Source of the DNA: JAGLOK01 sp963675575
GTDB taxonomy: Bacteria; Bacillota; Clostridia; Christensenellales; UMGS416
Reading direction: 5' to 3'
DNA length: 64,000 nucleotides
NCBI GenBank assembly: GCA_963675575.1
Contig: OY776378.1
Location: 186,001-250,000 of the forward strand
Below the pieces are notes generated by a model that searched no databases, had not been told where the DNA came from, and saw only the letters and a program-made list of their open reading frames with translations. A program made the position numbers and the translations under genes. Every line of letters begins with the position of its first letter. Positions within the stretch are counted from its first letter, which is position 1. This document shows positions 8,093 through 16,273 of the stretch, one piece after another.

Positions 8093-8140
8093 ATCCTCAT
8101 GCTGTTTTTTAAAACGCTTCAGCATTGAGGATGTTTTTTT
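8093..8140 (+). terminator. Terminator of the PfkB kinase gene
   Basis: The stem ATCCTCATGCTG / CAGCATTGAGGAT (one bulge) closes a 15-nt loop and is followed by seven T's. Confidence 0.85.
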
Positions 8141-8182
8141 ATTATGTATTTGTGATATAATTCCAAGCATTAGGAGTGAAAA

Positions 8183-9529
8183 ATGCCACATCAAATTTTG
8201 AGGTGCTATATTGCGATTGCTGTTTGCACCTTGTTGGTTACAATATCGGGATTGATGCTTATTTTTAATAAGCTTTTTCCCAGGTTGCGAGAGGCTATCG
8301 AAAAACGTGAGAAGCTGTTTTTTTGGCTGATTCTTACCTTTGGATTTCTGGGATATATAGTATCAATTTTCGGATATATGGGCGTCGAAAAATTCGTTAA
8401 GGATTTTGATGTTTTCTGGATGTGGTCGAGAATGATGCTTGACAGCGGGCCCAGAGGTTTTTTAACTGAATACCCTCCGTTTGGTCTCTATATCCTCACT
8501 TTTTCACAATTCATTTTGAGACTGATTCATTTGCAGGATAATTATTTTGTCACATTGGTAGTGATGAAGATGCCGGCGGTATTAGCTTCTTTGGCTACCG
8601 CCTATATTGCTTACAAATGGGCGAAAAAAGAACATTCCGGATTAAAACCTTTATTGATTATGATCATTTTAACGTATAATCCTGCATTTTTAATCAATGC
8701 CTCAATGTGGGGCCAAATGGATATGGTTATGATATTTTTCGCGGTTTTATCTTTTTATTATTTAAAAAATGCGAAACTGATTCCTTCTGTTTTATTGTAT
8801 ACAGTTGGCTGTATGATAAAACCACAAATGATTTTTTTCGCGCCAATTTTCGGAATGTTTATGGTTTTGTATGTTTGGGATAAGAATTCAAGAAAGGAAT
8901 CACTGAAAAAGCTAGGTTTGGGGATATTAATATCGGTTGCTATGTTTTTTATAGCGACGCTTCCTTTCAAAGAGTCATTCACAGATATTTGGCTGATTGA
9001 CTTTTTCAAACATATTGCTAACGAACATCCGGTTAATACGGCCTCGGCATTTAATCTTTTCGGATTGCACGGCGGAAGCTTTAGACCCTATACCAATAGT
9101 TTTTTGTTCTTAAACTATAAGGTATGGGGGTACATATTTATCGGACTTATATGTGCTTTTTGTGCTTTTTTATGTGTTAAAAACAAAGATAGGAAGAATG
9201 TTTTTCTTCTAAGCGCTTTTTGTATAGCGGCTGTATTCACTTTGGGTTTGTCAATGCACGAACGATATATTATTCCGGCAATAACACTGCTGGTGATGTC
9301 GTCGGTTTATTTGGACAAAAAAATTATAACAACATTAGCGCTGGCATATACCTATCTTGCGACAATAAACCAATGCATCATATTATTTGATTTATTTGGC
9401 GGGAAAATTTGGACATTTAGACTCTGGTCGGGGATAAGCACGGCCGTTTTTGTTTTATTTACGATTTTTGTTATTCATGAAATACTACGAAACAAAGAAC
9501 CTAAAAAGGCAGATATTAATGAGGGATAA
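8183..9529 (+). CDS. GT-C fold membrane glycosyltransferase
   Basis: This 448-residue protein has about ten hydrophobic segments. An early acidic loop holds DFDVFWMWSR and LTEYPPFGLYI, and a later loop holds NASMWGQMD, typical of polyprenyl-phosphate-dependent GT-C mannosyl- or glucosyltransferases. Such enzymes transfer sugars on the outer face of the membrane from lipid-linked donors. The donor and acceptor cannot be told from the sequence. A TAGGAG ribosome site precedes the ATG. The gene overlaps cysQ by 11 bp, suggesting co-transcription. Confidence 0.75.
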   Translation: MPHQILRCYIAIAVCTLLVTISGLMLIFNKLFPRLREAIEKREKLFFWLILTFGFLGYIVSIFGYMGVEKFVKDFDVFWMWSRMMLDSGPRGFLTEYPPFGLYILTFSQFILRLIHLQDNYFVTLVVMKMPAVLASLATAYIAYKWAKKEHSGLKPLLIMIILTYNPAFLINASMWGQMDMVMIFFAVLSFYYLKNAKLIPSVLLYTVGCMIKPQMIFFAPIFGMFMVLYVWDKNSRKESLKKLGLGILISVAMFFIATLPFKESFTDIWLIDFFKHIANEHPVNTASAFNLFGLHGGSFRPYTNSFLFLNYKVWGYIFIGLICAFCAFLCVKNKDRKNVFLLSAFCIAAVFTLGLSMHERYIIPAITLLVMSSVYLDKKIITTLALAYTYLATINQCIILFDLFGGKIWTFRLWSGISTAVFVLFTIFVIHEILRNKEPKKADINEG

Positions 9530-10322
9530 ACTGAACCAAGCCTGCATTGCGGCAAAGAGTCTCGCGGTCGAAGCCGGCGAGAAAATAATGGAAATTTACG
9601 CAAAAGATTTTACTGTTGAATATAAAGAAGATAAATCGCCGCTTACGGCTGCGGATAAAGCTTCAAATGAATTAATTTGTGATGCATTAGCAATTGAGTT
9701 TCCCGAAATGGCGATACTTGCCGAAGAAAGCGAAGACGATCTTTCGCGCCTTGAAAATGATTGGTGTTTTTTGGTTGATCCTTTGGACGGCACTAAAGAG
9801 TTTGTCAAAAAAAATGGCGAATTTACGGTAAATATAGCTCTTTCATATAAAGGTGAAGCGGTAATGGGAGCTATATATGTTCCCATGCATAAAAAACTAT
9901 ATTGGGCTATAAAAGGAGGAGGTGCGTTTGTTCAAAAAAAAGGAGATATTTCGAGACGGATTTTTGCCTCTGATAAAACTGAAAAGCTTACATTGGCTGT
10001 AAGCCGATCTCATAAAACAAAAAAAGAAAAAGAGATTATCGAGAAATATAATATTGAAAATGTAATTAAAAGTGGAAGTTCCATCAAAGGCTGCTTGGTG
10101 GCCGAGGGAGTTGCGGATATATATTATAGATTTGGACCGTGTATGCAGTGGGATACTGCGGCAATGCAGATAATCGCTGAAGAAGCAGGGTGTATATTCC
10201 GCCAGATGGATGGCAGCGAAATGAGATACAATCGCAAGGACTTGGTAAATGATAAAGGTTTTTTTGTTGTAAACAGAAAAGAAAATATATTTGGGGCAAT
10301 TATAAATGGAAAAAAAGAATAA
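9519..10322 (+). CDS. cysQ: 3'(2'),5'-bisphosphate nucleotidase, inositol monophosphatase family
   Basis: This 267-residue protein carries the metal-binding motifs of the lithium-sensitive phosphatase family: AEESEDD, DPLDGTKEF and WDTAAMQIIAEEAG. The spacing and DGTKEF favour CysQ, which hydrolyses PAP/PAPS by-products of sulfur metabolism, over inositol monophosphatase; this is a family-level inference. The ATG at 9519 is chosen because it follows an AAAGGC ribosome site; a longer frame reaches back to 9450 inside the glycosyltransferase gene. It overlaps the next gene by 17 bp. Confidence 0.82.
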   Translation: MRDKLNQACIAAKSLAVEAGEKIMEIYAKDFTVEYKEDKSPLTAADKASNELICDALAIEFPEMAILAEESEDDLSRLENDWCFLVDPLDGTKEFVKKNGEFTVNIALSYKGEAVMGAIYVPMHKKLYWAIKGGGAFVQKKGDISRRIFASDKTEKLTLAVSRSHKTKKEKEIIEKYNIENVIKSGSSIKGCLVAEGVADIYYRFGPCMQWDTAAMQIIAEEAGCIFRQMDGSEMRYNRKDLVNDKGFFVVNRKENIFGAIINGKKE

Positions 10323-10911
10323 AAACCGAATTCAGCCGAAATATAAGGGAGATAAAAAAAAGCTTTGGGAGCTTTTTATTATAGTGCTAAAGCTGGGAGC
10401 ATTTACTTTCGGCGGCGGATACGCCATGTTTCCTTTAATGGAAAGAGAATATGTGGATAACCGCGGCTGGTTTGAAACCCAGGAGATGCTAGACATGCTT
10501 GCGGTGGCCCAATCCCTTCCCGGAATGCTCAGCATAAACGCGTCTATACTTATAGGATACCGACTTTTTGGAGTTGTGGGCACGTTGGTTGCTGTTTTTG
10601 GAATGGCTTTGCCTTCATTAATTGCTTTGAGCATAATATCTTTTTTCTATGTTCAGTTTCGTGAAAACATATATGTAAATGCGGCGCTCAAAGGAATTCG
10701 AGTCGCGGTTGTGGCACTCTTGGTGCAAGCTGTTATAACCTTGGGCAAAAATGGCGTGAAAGGCGTTTTTGGCTGGGTGATGGCGTGCCTTGCTTTTGGT
10801 GTTGCGATGATATTTTCCGTGCACCCGGTGATTATAATATTGTCGGGGCTATTGGTCGGAATAGTGCATTACGAAATAGAAACCAAGAAGGCGAGAAAGA
10901 CCGAATTATGA
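10306..10911 (+). CDS. Chromate transporter family protein, first half-size subunit
   Basis: This 201-residue membrane protein is a single CHR domain. The signature LGAFTFGGGYAMFPLMERE lies at the N-terminus, followed by LAVAQSLPGMLSINAS and about five membrane segments. Half-size CHR proteins come in adjacent pairs that together replace the two-domain ChrA; both members are present here. The family exports chromate or other oxyanions by proton exchange, and the natural substrate in anaerobes is unclear. It overlaps cysQ upstream and overlaps the partner gene by an ATGA junction. Confidence 0.87.
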   Translation: MEKKNKNRIQPKYKGDKKKLWELFIIVLKLGAFTFGGGYAMFPLMEREYVDNRGWFETQEMLDMLAVAQSLPGMLSINASILIGYRLFGVVGTLVAVFGMALPSLIALSIISFFYVQFRENIYVNAALKGIRVAVVALLVQAVITLGKNGVKGVFGWVMACLAFGVAMIFSVHPVIIILSGLLVGIVHYEIETKKARKTEL

Positions 10912-11501
10912 TACTTGAAATGCTTTATACTTTTTTCAAAATAGGACTTTTTACTATCGGCGGCGGATACGCTATGATACCATTAATCCGTCAGGAACTG
11001 GTGTTTAAAGGATGGATGACCTCTGCGGAAATCACCGATGTGATAGCTATTGCAAAAATGACACCAGGGCCATTCGCGGTAAATACCGCGACATTCGCAG
11101 GGATGAAAATATATGGGATAGGAGGAGCGGTCGCATGCACTTTCGGGGTTATATTGCCTTCTCTTATTATCACCACGTTTGTGGCGCGTTTCTTTTTTAG
11201 CTACAGCAAGCATAAGATTGTCCAAGGGGCGCTTGCGGGTATACGCCCTGTTGTTGTGGCACTCATAGCATATGCGGTATGGTCGGTGTCCAGCGTAACA
11301 ATATTTCAGGAAGAAGCAGTAAGGCAGGGATTTATGGCGGCGATTAAAAGCGTCGATATACGTTCGATAGTAATTCTTATAGTCGCATTGCTTTTGCTCT
11401 TTAAAGCAAAAGCCCACCCGATATTAGTCATCACGGTTAGCGGCGTTATTTCTATAATAGGATATATGGTGTTGCCGTTGGTTTTTCCAGCGCTTGCGTA
11501 G
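10908..11501 (+). CDS. Chromate transporter family protein, second half-size subunit
   Basis: This 197-residue CHR-domain protein starts with the ATGA overlap on the first subunit. It has IGLFTIGGGYAMIPLIRQE near residue 10, IAKMTPGPFAVNTATF and about five membrane segments. It is clearly paralogous to the gene before it and is expected to form an antiparallel heterodimer with it. A longer frame to 10785 exists, but it would lie wholly inside the partner gene. It converges with the ABC-F gene with only 3 bp between stop codons. Confidence 0.87.
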   Translation: MILEMLYTFFKIGLFTIGGGYAMIPLIRQELVFKGWMTSAEITDVIAIAKMTPGPFAVNTATFAGMKIYGIGGAVACTFGVILPSLIITTFVARFFFSYSKHKIVQGALAGIRPVVVALIAYAVWSVSSVTIFQEEAVRQGFMAAIKSVDIRSIVILIVALLLLFKAKAHPILVITVSGVISIIGYMVLPLVFPALA

Positions 11502-11504
11502 ATT

Positions 11505-13406
11505 TTATTTTTCGAGAAGAGATGATATCTTTTCCCATTCCAAGATAAGCGCTTCAAGCTCTTTTTCGCATTGCGCATATTGTTTTGAATAGGCGGCGAT
11601 ATCAATTTCATTTAATTCTTCCACGTTCATCAGCAGTTTTTGAGAAGTGGTTTTTTTTATTTCACAGTCTGATATTTTTTTTTCCACAGCCTCAAGCTTT
11701 TCTTTTAGTTTTTTTCCTTCCAGCTTTTTGGCTCTTTCTTCTTTGAACCTTTTGGCTCTTCCGGTTTTGCTTTCCTTTTTTAAATTTTCCTCCTGTACTT
11801 TAAGCGAAAGATGATATTGATAATCTTCCCAACTGCCGGCATATGAAGATATTCCCAAACTTGACATATCCAAAACTCTGGTTGCAATGGAGTTTATAAA
11901 ATATCTGTCATGGCTTACAAAAAGAACGGTTCCAGGAAAATCATATAACGCGCTTTCAAGCACCTGACGGCTATCCATGTCAAGGTGGTTTGTGGGCTCA
12001 TCCAAAAGAAGAAAATTCGCTTTGGACAGCATAAGCTTTAAAAGCGAAAGCCGTCCGCGCTCGCCGCCTGAAAGCATAAAAATTTGTTTTTCTATGTCGT
12101 CGCCTGTGAATAAAAAGAGAGCAAGCATATCGCGCACCTGCTGAGGCGTAAGTTCGTGGTACGCATCCCATATTTCATTTTGGGCGGTGTTTTTTTCGTT
12201 AAGGTTTTGTTGGTGCTGGTCATAGTATCCGATTTTAACTCCGGTTCCATGAAGCATTTCGCCGGCATCCTGCTTTAGGGCTCCAGCGATTATCTTGAGA
12301 AGTGTCGTTTTTCCTACTCCGTTTGGACCCATCAAGGCCACTTTTTCGCCGGTTCTGATATGAAGGTCAAGATTTTCAAATATTTTTTTTGAACCAAAGC
12401 TTTTTTCAAGGCCGTTTATAAGCAAAACATCATTTCCGCTTCTTATATCCGTATCGAATCCAAATTTTATTATTTTCTCATTTGTGGGTCTATCTGCCGT
12501 ATCGAGTTTTGACAGTCTTTTTTCCCATGCCTTGGCTGTTTTCATCGCTTTTTCCGTCGCCCAAGATCTATACCTTCTTATAACTGCTTGATGGCGCTTT
12601 ATTTCTGCTTGGTTTGCTGCGAAAAGTTTTTGTTGCTGCTCAAAGCGGGCTTCCTTTTCAATAATATAATCTGAATAGGTGCAGTTTGGATAGTGAAGTA
12701 TCTTCCCCATTGAAAGTTCAATTATATCGCTGCAAACATTATCCAAGAAGTATCTGTCGTGGGAAACAACGATGAGGGTAATGCCGCATCCGTTCAGAAA
12801 ATTTTCAAGCCATTGTATGGCTGATAAATCAAGATGGTTTGTGGGCTCATCCAAAAGCAAAATATCCGGTGAACGCAAAAGAGACATCGCGAGCTGAACC
12901 CTTGCACGTTGCCCACCGGAAAGTGTATTTACTTTCCTTTGGTACATTGAGCTGTCTATTCCCAGGCCCGCAAGTACCGAACGGGCCATGCGCTCCGCGC
13001 TGTATCCGCCCATTTCTTCGAACTTGTGGGTAAGAATGTCGTATTGTTTTGCAAGCTTTTCAAGGTTGGCTGCGTCTTTGCCCATTTGCTCTTCTATTTC
13101 GCGCAGCTTGGTTTCCATTTCAAAAACGTCATCATAAACGGACATTACGTCTTGCCATACACTTAGCTTGGATGTGTAATCGGAAAGCTGGGAAAGATAG
13201 TTAACGCTTGTTGAATCACTCTTTTCAAATGTGCCGCCGCTTTTTTCCAGTTTGCCACTTATGATTTTAAGAAGCGAAGTTTTTCCGCTTCCGTTTGAAC
13301 CTATAAAACCAAGGCGCGTCCCTTTTTTAAGGTTAAATGAAACATCTGTGAAAATATCGTTTGCGCCGAATGACAAAGAAAGGTTTTTTACCGATAAAAG
13401 AATCAT
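11505..13406 (-). CDS. ABC-F family ATPase (ribosome-associated, YdiF/Uup type)
   Basis: This 633-residue soluble protein has two ABC domains: Walker A GSNGSGKTSL with LSGGQRARVQLA and LLLDEPTNHLDLS, then GPNGVGKTTL with LSGGERGRLSLL and a second DEPTNHLD. They are joined by a charged linker and followed by a coiled-coil C-terminal domain of about 90 residues rich in Lys and Glu. There are no membrane segments, so it is not a transporter. ABC-F proteins act at the ribosomal E site to relieve stalling or antibiotic block; which subfamily this is cannot be settled by eye. No ribosome binding site is visible before the ATG. Confidence 0.88.
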   Translation of the reverse strand: MILLSVKNLSLSFGANDIFTDVSFNLKKGTRLGFIGSNGSGKTSLLKIISGKLEKSGGTFEKSDSTSVNYLSQLSDYTSKLSVWQDVMSVYDDVFEMETKLREIEEQMGKDAANLEKLAKQYDILTHKFEEMGGYSAERMARSVLAGLGIDSSMYQRKVNTLSGGQRARVQLAMSLLRSPDILLLDEPTNHLDLSAIQWLENFLNGCGITLIVVSHDRYFLDNVCSDIIELSMGKILHYPNCTYSDYIIEKEARFEQQQKLFAANQAEIKRHQAVIRRYRSWATEKAMKTAKAWEKRLSKLDTADRPTNEKIIKFGFDTDIRSGNDVLLINGLEKSFGSKKIFENLDLHIRTGEKVALMGPNGVGKTTLLKIIAGALKQDAGEMLHGTGVKIGYYDQHQQNLNEKNTAQNEIWDAYHELTPQQVRDMLALFLFTGDDIEKQIFMLSGGERGRLSLLKLMLSKANFLLLDEPTNHLDMDSRQVLESALYDFPGTVLFVSHDRYFINSIATRVLDMSSLGISSYAGSWEDYQYHLSLKVQEENLKKESKTGRAKRFKEERAKKLEGKKLKEKLEAVEKKISDCEIKKTTSQKLLMNVEELNEIDIAAYSKQYAQCEKELEALILEWEKISSLLEK

Positions 13407-13466
13407 GTAGGTTAGTATATAATATAATAGATATAAAATCTATAATATCATTGTTGCGCGAATTAC

Positions 13467-13496
13467 TTGCTTAGCAAATTGAATATATGGTAATAT
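13467..13496 (+). promoter_or_regulatory. Possible promoter of rex
   Basis: TTGCTT (13467-13472), an 18-bp spacer and TAATAT (13491-13496) lie 28 bp ahead of the rex start. No classical Rex palindrome was found here. Confidence 0.35.
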
Positions 13497-13524
13497 AAAG
13501 AATATTGAAATGGAGGGCAGTTTT

Positions 13525-14154
13525 ATGAACAAAATTCCCGAAGCAGTAGTGAGAAGACTCCCCAGATACTATAGGCATCTTTCGAATCTTGAAAGCAATA
13601 ACATTACAAGAGTTTCTTCAAAACAGCTTGGTGAGAGTTTGCTGATGACTGCGTCCCAGATAAGGCATGATTTGAATTTCTTCGGGGGGTTTGGACAACA
13701 GGGATATGGTTACAATGTTTCTGAGCTAAAAGCTAAGCTGGTTCATATTTTGGGAATTGATGTATTAAGAAAAGTAGTGATTGTGGGTGCGGGAAATATC
13801 GGAACCGCGTTGGCAAGGCATGAGGAATTTGAAAAGGAAGGATATAAACTTGTTGCGCTCTTTGATAATAGGCAAGAAGTCATAGGAACAAAGATAAAAG
13901 GTAAAATTATTTTTGACATTGAAAAGCTCCCTGAGTATATCAAAGAAAATGAAGTGGATATTGTCGCGCTGAGTGTTCCTGCGAAATATGCACAGCAAAT
14001 AGCATATCTAAGCCAAAAGGCCGGAGCTAAAGCAATATGGAACTTTGCTCCTGTTGATGTTGTGCTTGAAGGCATAAAGGTTGAAAACATACATCTTACG
14101 GACTCGCTTATGACGCTTTCGTTCAGGCTTGCAAATGCCGTAGATGACAAGTAA
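13525..14154 (+). CDS. rex: Redox-sensing transcriptional repressor Rex
   Basis: This 209-residue protein has an N-terminal winged helix (YYRHLSNL, SSKQLGESLLMTASQIRHDL) and a C-terminal Rossmann domain with VGAGNIGTA. The tail FRLANAVDDK fits the domain-swapped C-terminal helix. Rex senses the NADH/NAD+ ratio and represses fermentation and respiration genes when NADH is low. The ATG at 13525 follows the strong GGAGGG site; the upstream in-frame ATG at 13510 overlaps that site and is rejected. The gene is transcribed alone. Confidence 0.95.
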   Translation: MNKIPEAVVRRLPRYYRHLSNLESNNITRVSSKQLGESLLMTASQIRHDLNFFGGFGQQGYGYNVSELKAKLVHILGIDVLRKVVIVGAGNIGTALARHEEFEKEGYKLVALFDNRQEVIGTKIKGKIIFDIEKLPEYIKENEVDIVALSVPAKYAQQIAYLSQKAGAKAIWNFAPVDVVLEGIKVENIHLTDSLMTLSFRLANAVDDK

Positions 14155-14272
14155 ATTTATTCAAGTATTGGTACATAGTAATTTCTATATATAAATTTGT
14201 GGAAAAGCCTTGAAAAAGTGTAAAAAGCAAATAAACAAGTTAAAAAGGTGTTAAAAATGTATTAAGATTATT

Positions 14273-14301
14273 TTGACATCTTATTTTATTTACGTTATCA
14301 T
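14273..14301 (+). promoter_or_regulatory. Promoter of the VanW-domain gene
   Basis: TTGACA (14273-14278), a 17-bp spacer and TATCAT (14296-14301) are followed by an AT-rich leader of about 130 nt before the start at 14438. Confidence 0.65.
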
Positions 14302-14437
14302 TAGTGCGTATTTATTTGATGGCGAAATTGCTGACATTTTAAATATAAAACAATAAATTACAAAACATTTTGACGATTCGGAACTTTGACAGATGATTTA
14401 CGTCGAAAAGTTATAAGACTTAAAGGAGATTAAATTA

Positions 14438-16108
14438 ATGGATAAAGATATCCATGATATCAATATTGAGGGTGAAAAAATAGAAGGAGTCGTGTTGGAC
14501 GACAACGATACTGATGCGCTTACCGATTCTCAGACTGAAAAAATAGGCGAAGAAAAAGAAGCGGAAAACGTCGAAGGCGAAGAAGATTCAAACACACAAG
14601 AGCCAAAAACTGAAGCAGCCAAAGATGTGGAAATAGATTCTGCCGACGAAGAATCTGACGTGGTTTCGGAAGTTGATTATGCGGCAAAAAGAAAAAAAAG
14701 ACTCAGAAATATCAAGTTGGCGCTCATTATTCCCGCAATCGCAATAATTATTGCCGGAATGATTACGCTTTATATTATTGCCGAACAAAACGAAAAATAT
14801 AACAACTTATTAAATGTTGACTATTTTTACGAGGGCGTATATGTGGATGACATTTCCTTGGGTGGGTTGACGTATGAAGAGGCAAAAGAGAAGATAGAAA
14901 ATTCCAATATTCTCCGTTCCGAAAAAGTTCAGATTGTGCTTACTTGGGAAGATGAAGAAATCGTTTTCGGAAAAGATGATGTGGAAATTTCATTTGACAC
15001 GGGAGAAATACTTGAAAAAGCATGGCGCGAAGGCAGAGAAGGAACGGAAAAAGAAAGATATGACCATGTGCTTTCCATCATTGAAAATCCAATATATTTT
15101 AATACAGCCCTTACAGTAGACCCTTCACGGCTGGAATCTAAGGTGAAGGCTGTGGCGATGTTTAGGCAGCGCGATCCCGGAGAGGCGTTTGTTCAATTCA
15201 ACCCTGACCCGGAAACCGAAGGGTCTGAATGGTTTGTTTATTCCGAGCCTGAAAAAGGTGTTGAAACAGATCCCGATGCTTTGTGGAAATCAGTCCAAAG
15301 CCTTTTAAAAGAACAAGCAAGTGTAATGATTGAAATCCCAAAAAGCGAGGTGGAACCTACAACGACATTAGAAGATTTAAAAAACATCACACAACCAATT
15401 CTGAAAGAACCATTCAAAACTAGTATGGTTCGAAATGAAAACCGCGAACACAATGTTAGGCTCGCTTGTTCCATGATTAATGGGACGGTGCTTATGCCCG
15501 GTGAAATTTTTTCAATGAATGAAACAACCGGTGAAAGAACCGAAGAGGCGGGATTTAAAAAAGCCAATGTCATAGTAGGAGGAAATAGGCTCGAGCCGGG
15601 CATTGCAGGAGGGGTATGTCAGGTGTCGGGCACATTATTTAATGCGGCCGTAAGAGCCGATCTTGAAATAGTGGAAAGATATCATCATTCGTTTGAGCTT
15701 GGATATTTAACCAGAGGTCGCGACGCGACTGTAAACTACGGAACTGCGGACTTGAGGTTTAAAAACACGACCGATTATCCGATTTATATTTCAATGTATA
15801 CTATAGACAGAGTGGTCTATGCCCAAATTTATGGAGAGCCGCTTGCAGACGGGATGACTATAGAGCTATATGTTAAAACGACTCAAACAGTGAACCCTGG
15901 TCCTACAATCTTCGTGGCGGATTCAACCGTTACGTATGGACAAACCGAGGTTTACGGCGCACATACTGGTATTAAGTGCACAACGTACAAAGATTATTAT
16001 GACGCAGACGGAAAGCTTATTGAAAGGGTGGAACTGCACCGCGATTATTACAGGGCGTTCCCTAGGGAGGTTCATTATCACCCAGCGGCGGGAAGACCTG
16101 CAGGATAA
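14438..16108 (+). CDS. VanW-domain cell-envelope protein with peptidoglycan-binding-like domain
   Basis: This 556-residue protein has a long acidic cytoplasmic N-terminus (about 85 residues, rich in Glu and Asp), one membrane segment (ALIIPAIAIIIAGMITLYII), then an extracellular part. VDDISLGGLTYEEAKEKI begins a PG-binding-4-type domain, and NREHNVRLACSMINGTVL to GGVCQVSGTLFNA is the VanW domain. The last 90 residues resemble a G5-like extension. VanW proteins accompany vancomycin-resistance clusters but are common housekeeping envelope proteins in Clostridia; no van genes are here. An AAGGAG site precedes the ATG. Confidence 0.88.
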   Translation: MDKDIHDINIEGEKIEGVVLDDNDTDALTDSQTEKIGEEKEAENVEGEEDSNTQEPKTEAAKDVEIDSADEESDVVSEVDYAAKRKKRLRNIKLALIIPAIAIIIAGMITLYIIAEQNEKYNNLLNVDYFYEGVYVDDISLGGLTYEEAKEKIENSNILRSEKVQIVLTWEDEEIVFGKDDVEISFDTGEILEKAWREGREGTEKERYDHVLSIIENPIYFNTALTVDPSRLESKVKAVAMFRQRDPGEAFVQFNPDPETEGSEWFVYSEPEKGVETDPDALWKSVQSLLKEQASVMIEIPKSEVEPTTTLEDLKNITQPILKEPFKTSMVRNENREHNVRLACSMINGTVLMPGEIFSMNETTGERTEEAGFKKANVIVGGNRLEPGIAGGVCQVSGTLFNAAVRADLEIVERYHHSFELGYLTRGRDATVNYGTADLRFKNTTDYPIYISMYTIDRVVYAQIYGEPLADGMTIELYVKTTQTVNPGPTIFVADSTVTYGQTEVYGAHTGIKCTTYKDYYDADGKLIERVELHRDYYRAFPREVHYHPAAGRPAG

Positions 16109-16141
16109 AAAAATATCAAAAAACTAGGGTTTTTAATTAAT

Positions 16142-16172
16142 AAAGCAGGCTCATTATCAAAGCCTGCTTTTC
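16142..16172 (+). terminator. Terminator of the VanW-domain gene
   Basis: The stem AAAGCAGGCT / AGCCTGCTTT with a 9-nt loop is followed by a short T-rich tract. Confidence 0.8.
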
Positions 16173-16190
16173 GTTCTATTTTTAAAAAAG

Positions 16191-16220
16191 TTGAAATTTT
16201 TTACTATTTCCTGCTATAAT
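16191..16220 (+). promoter_or_regulatory. Promoter of topB
   Basis: TTGAAA (16191-16196), an 18-bp spacer and TATAAT (16215-16220) lie about 50 bp ahead of topB. Confidence 0.7.
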
Positions 16221-16273
16221 ACACCGCATAGTGTGTATTTATTGCATATTTTAAATAATTTTTGGAGGAAACA

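Noticed and set aside
13406..13440. Possible leaderless start of the ABC-F gene (TATACT 7 bases before ATG on the minus strand)
   Set aside because: No acceptable -35 at the right distance, so the case is much weaker than for the MntR-like gene.
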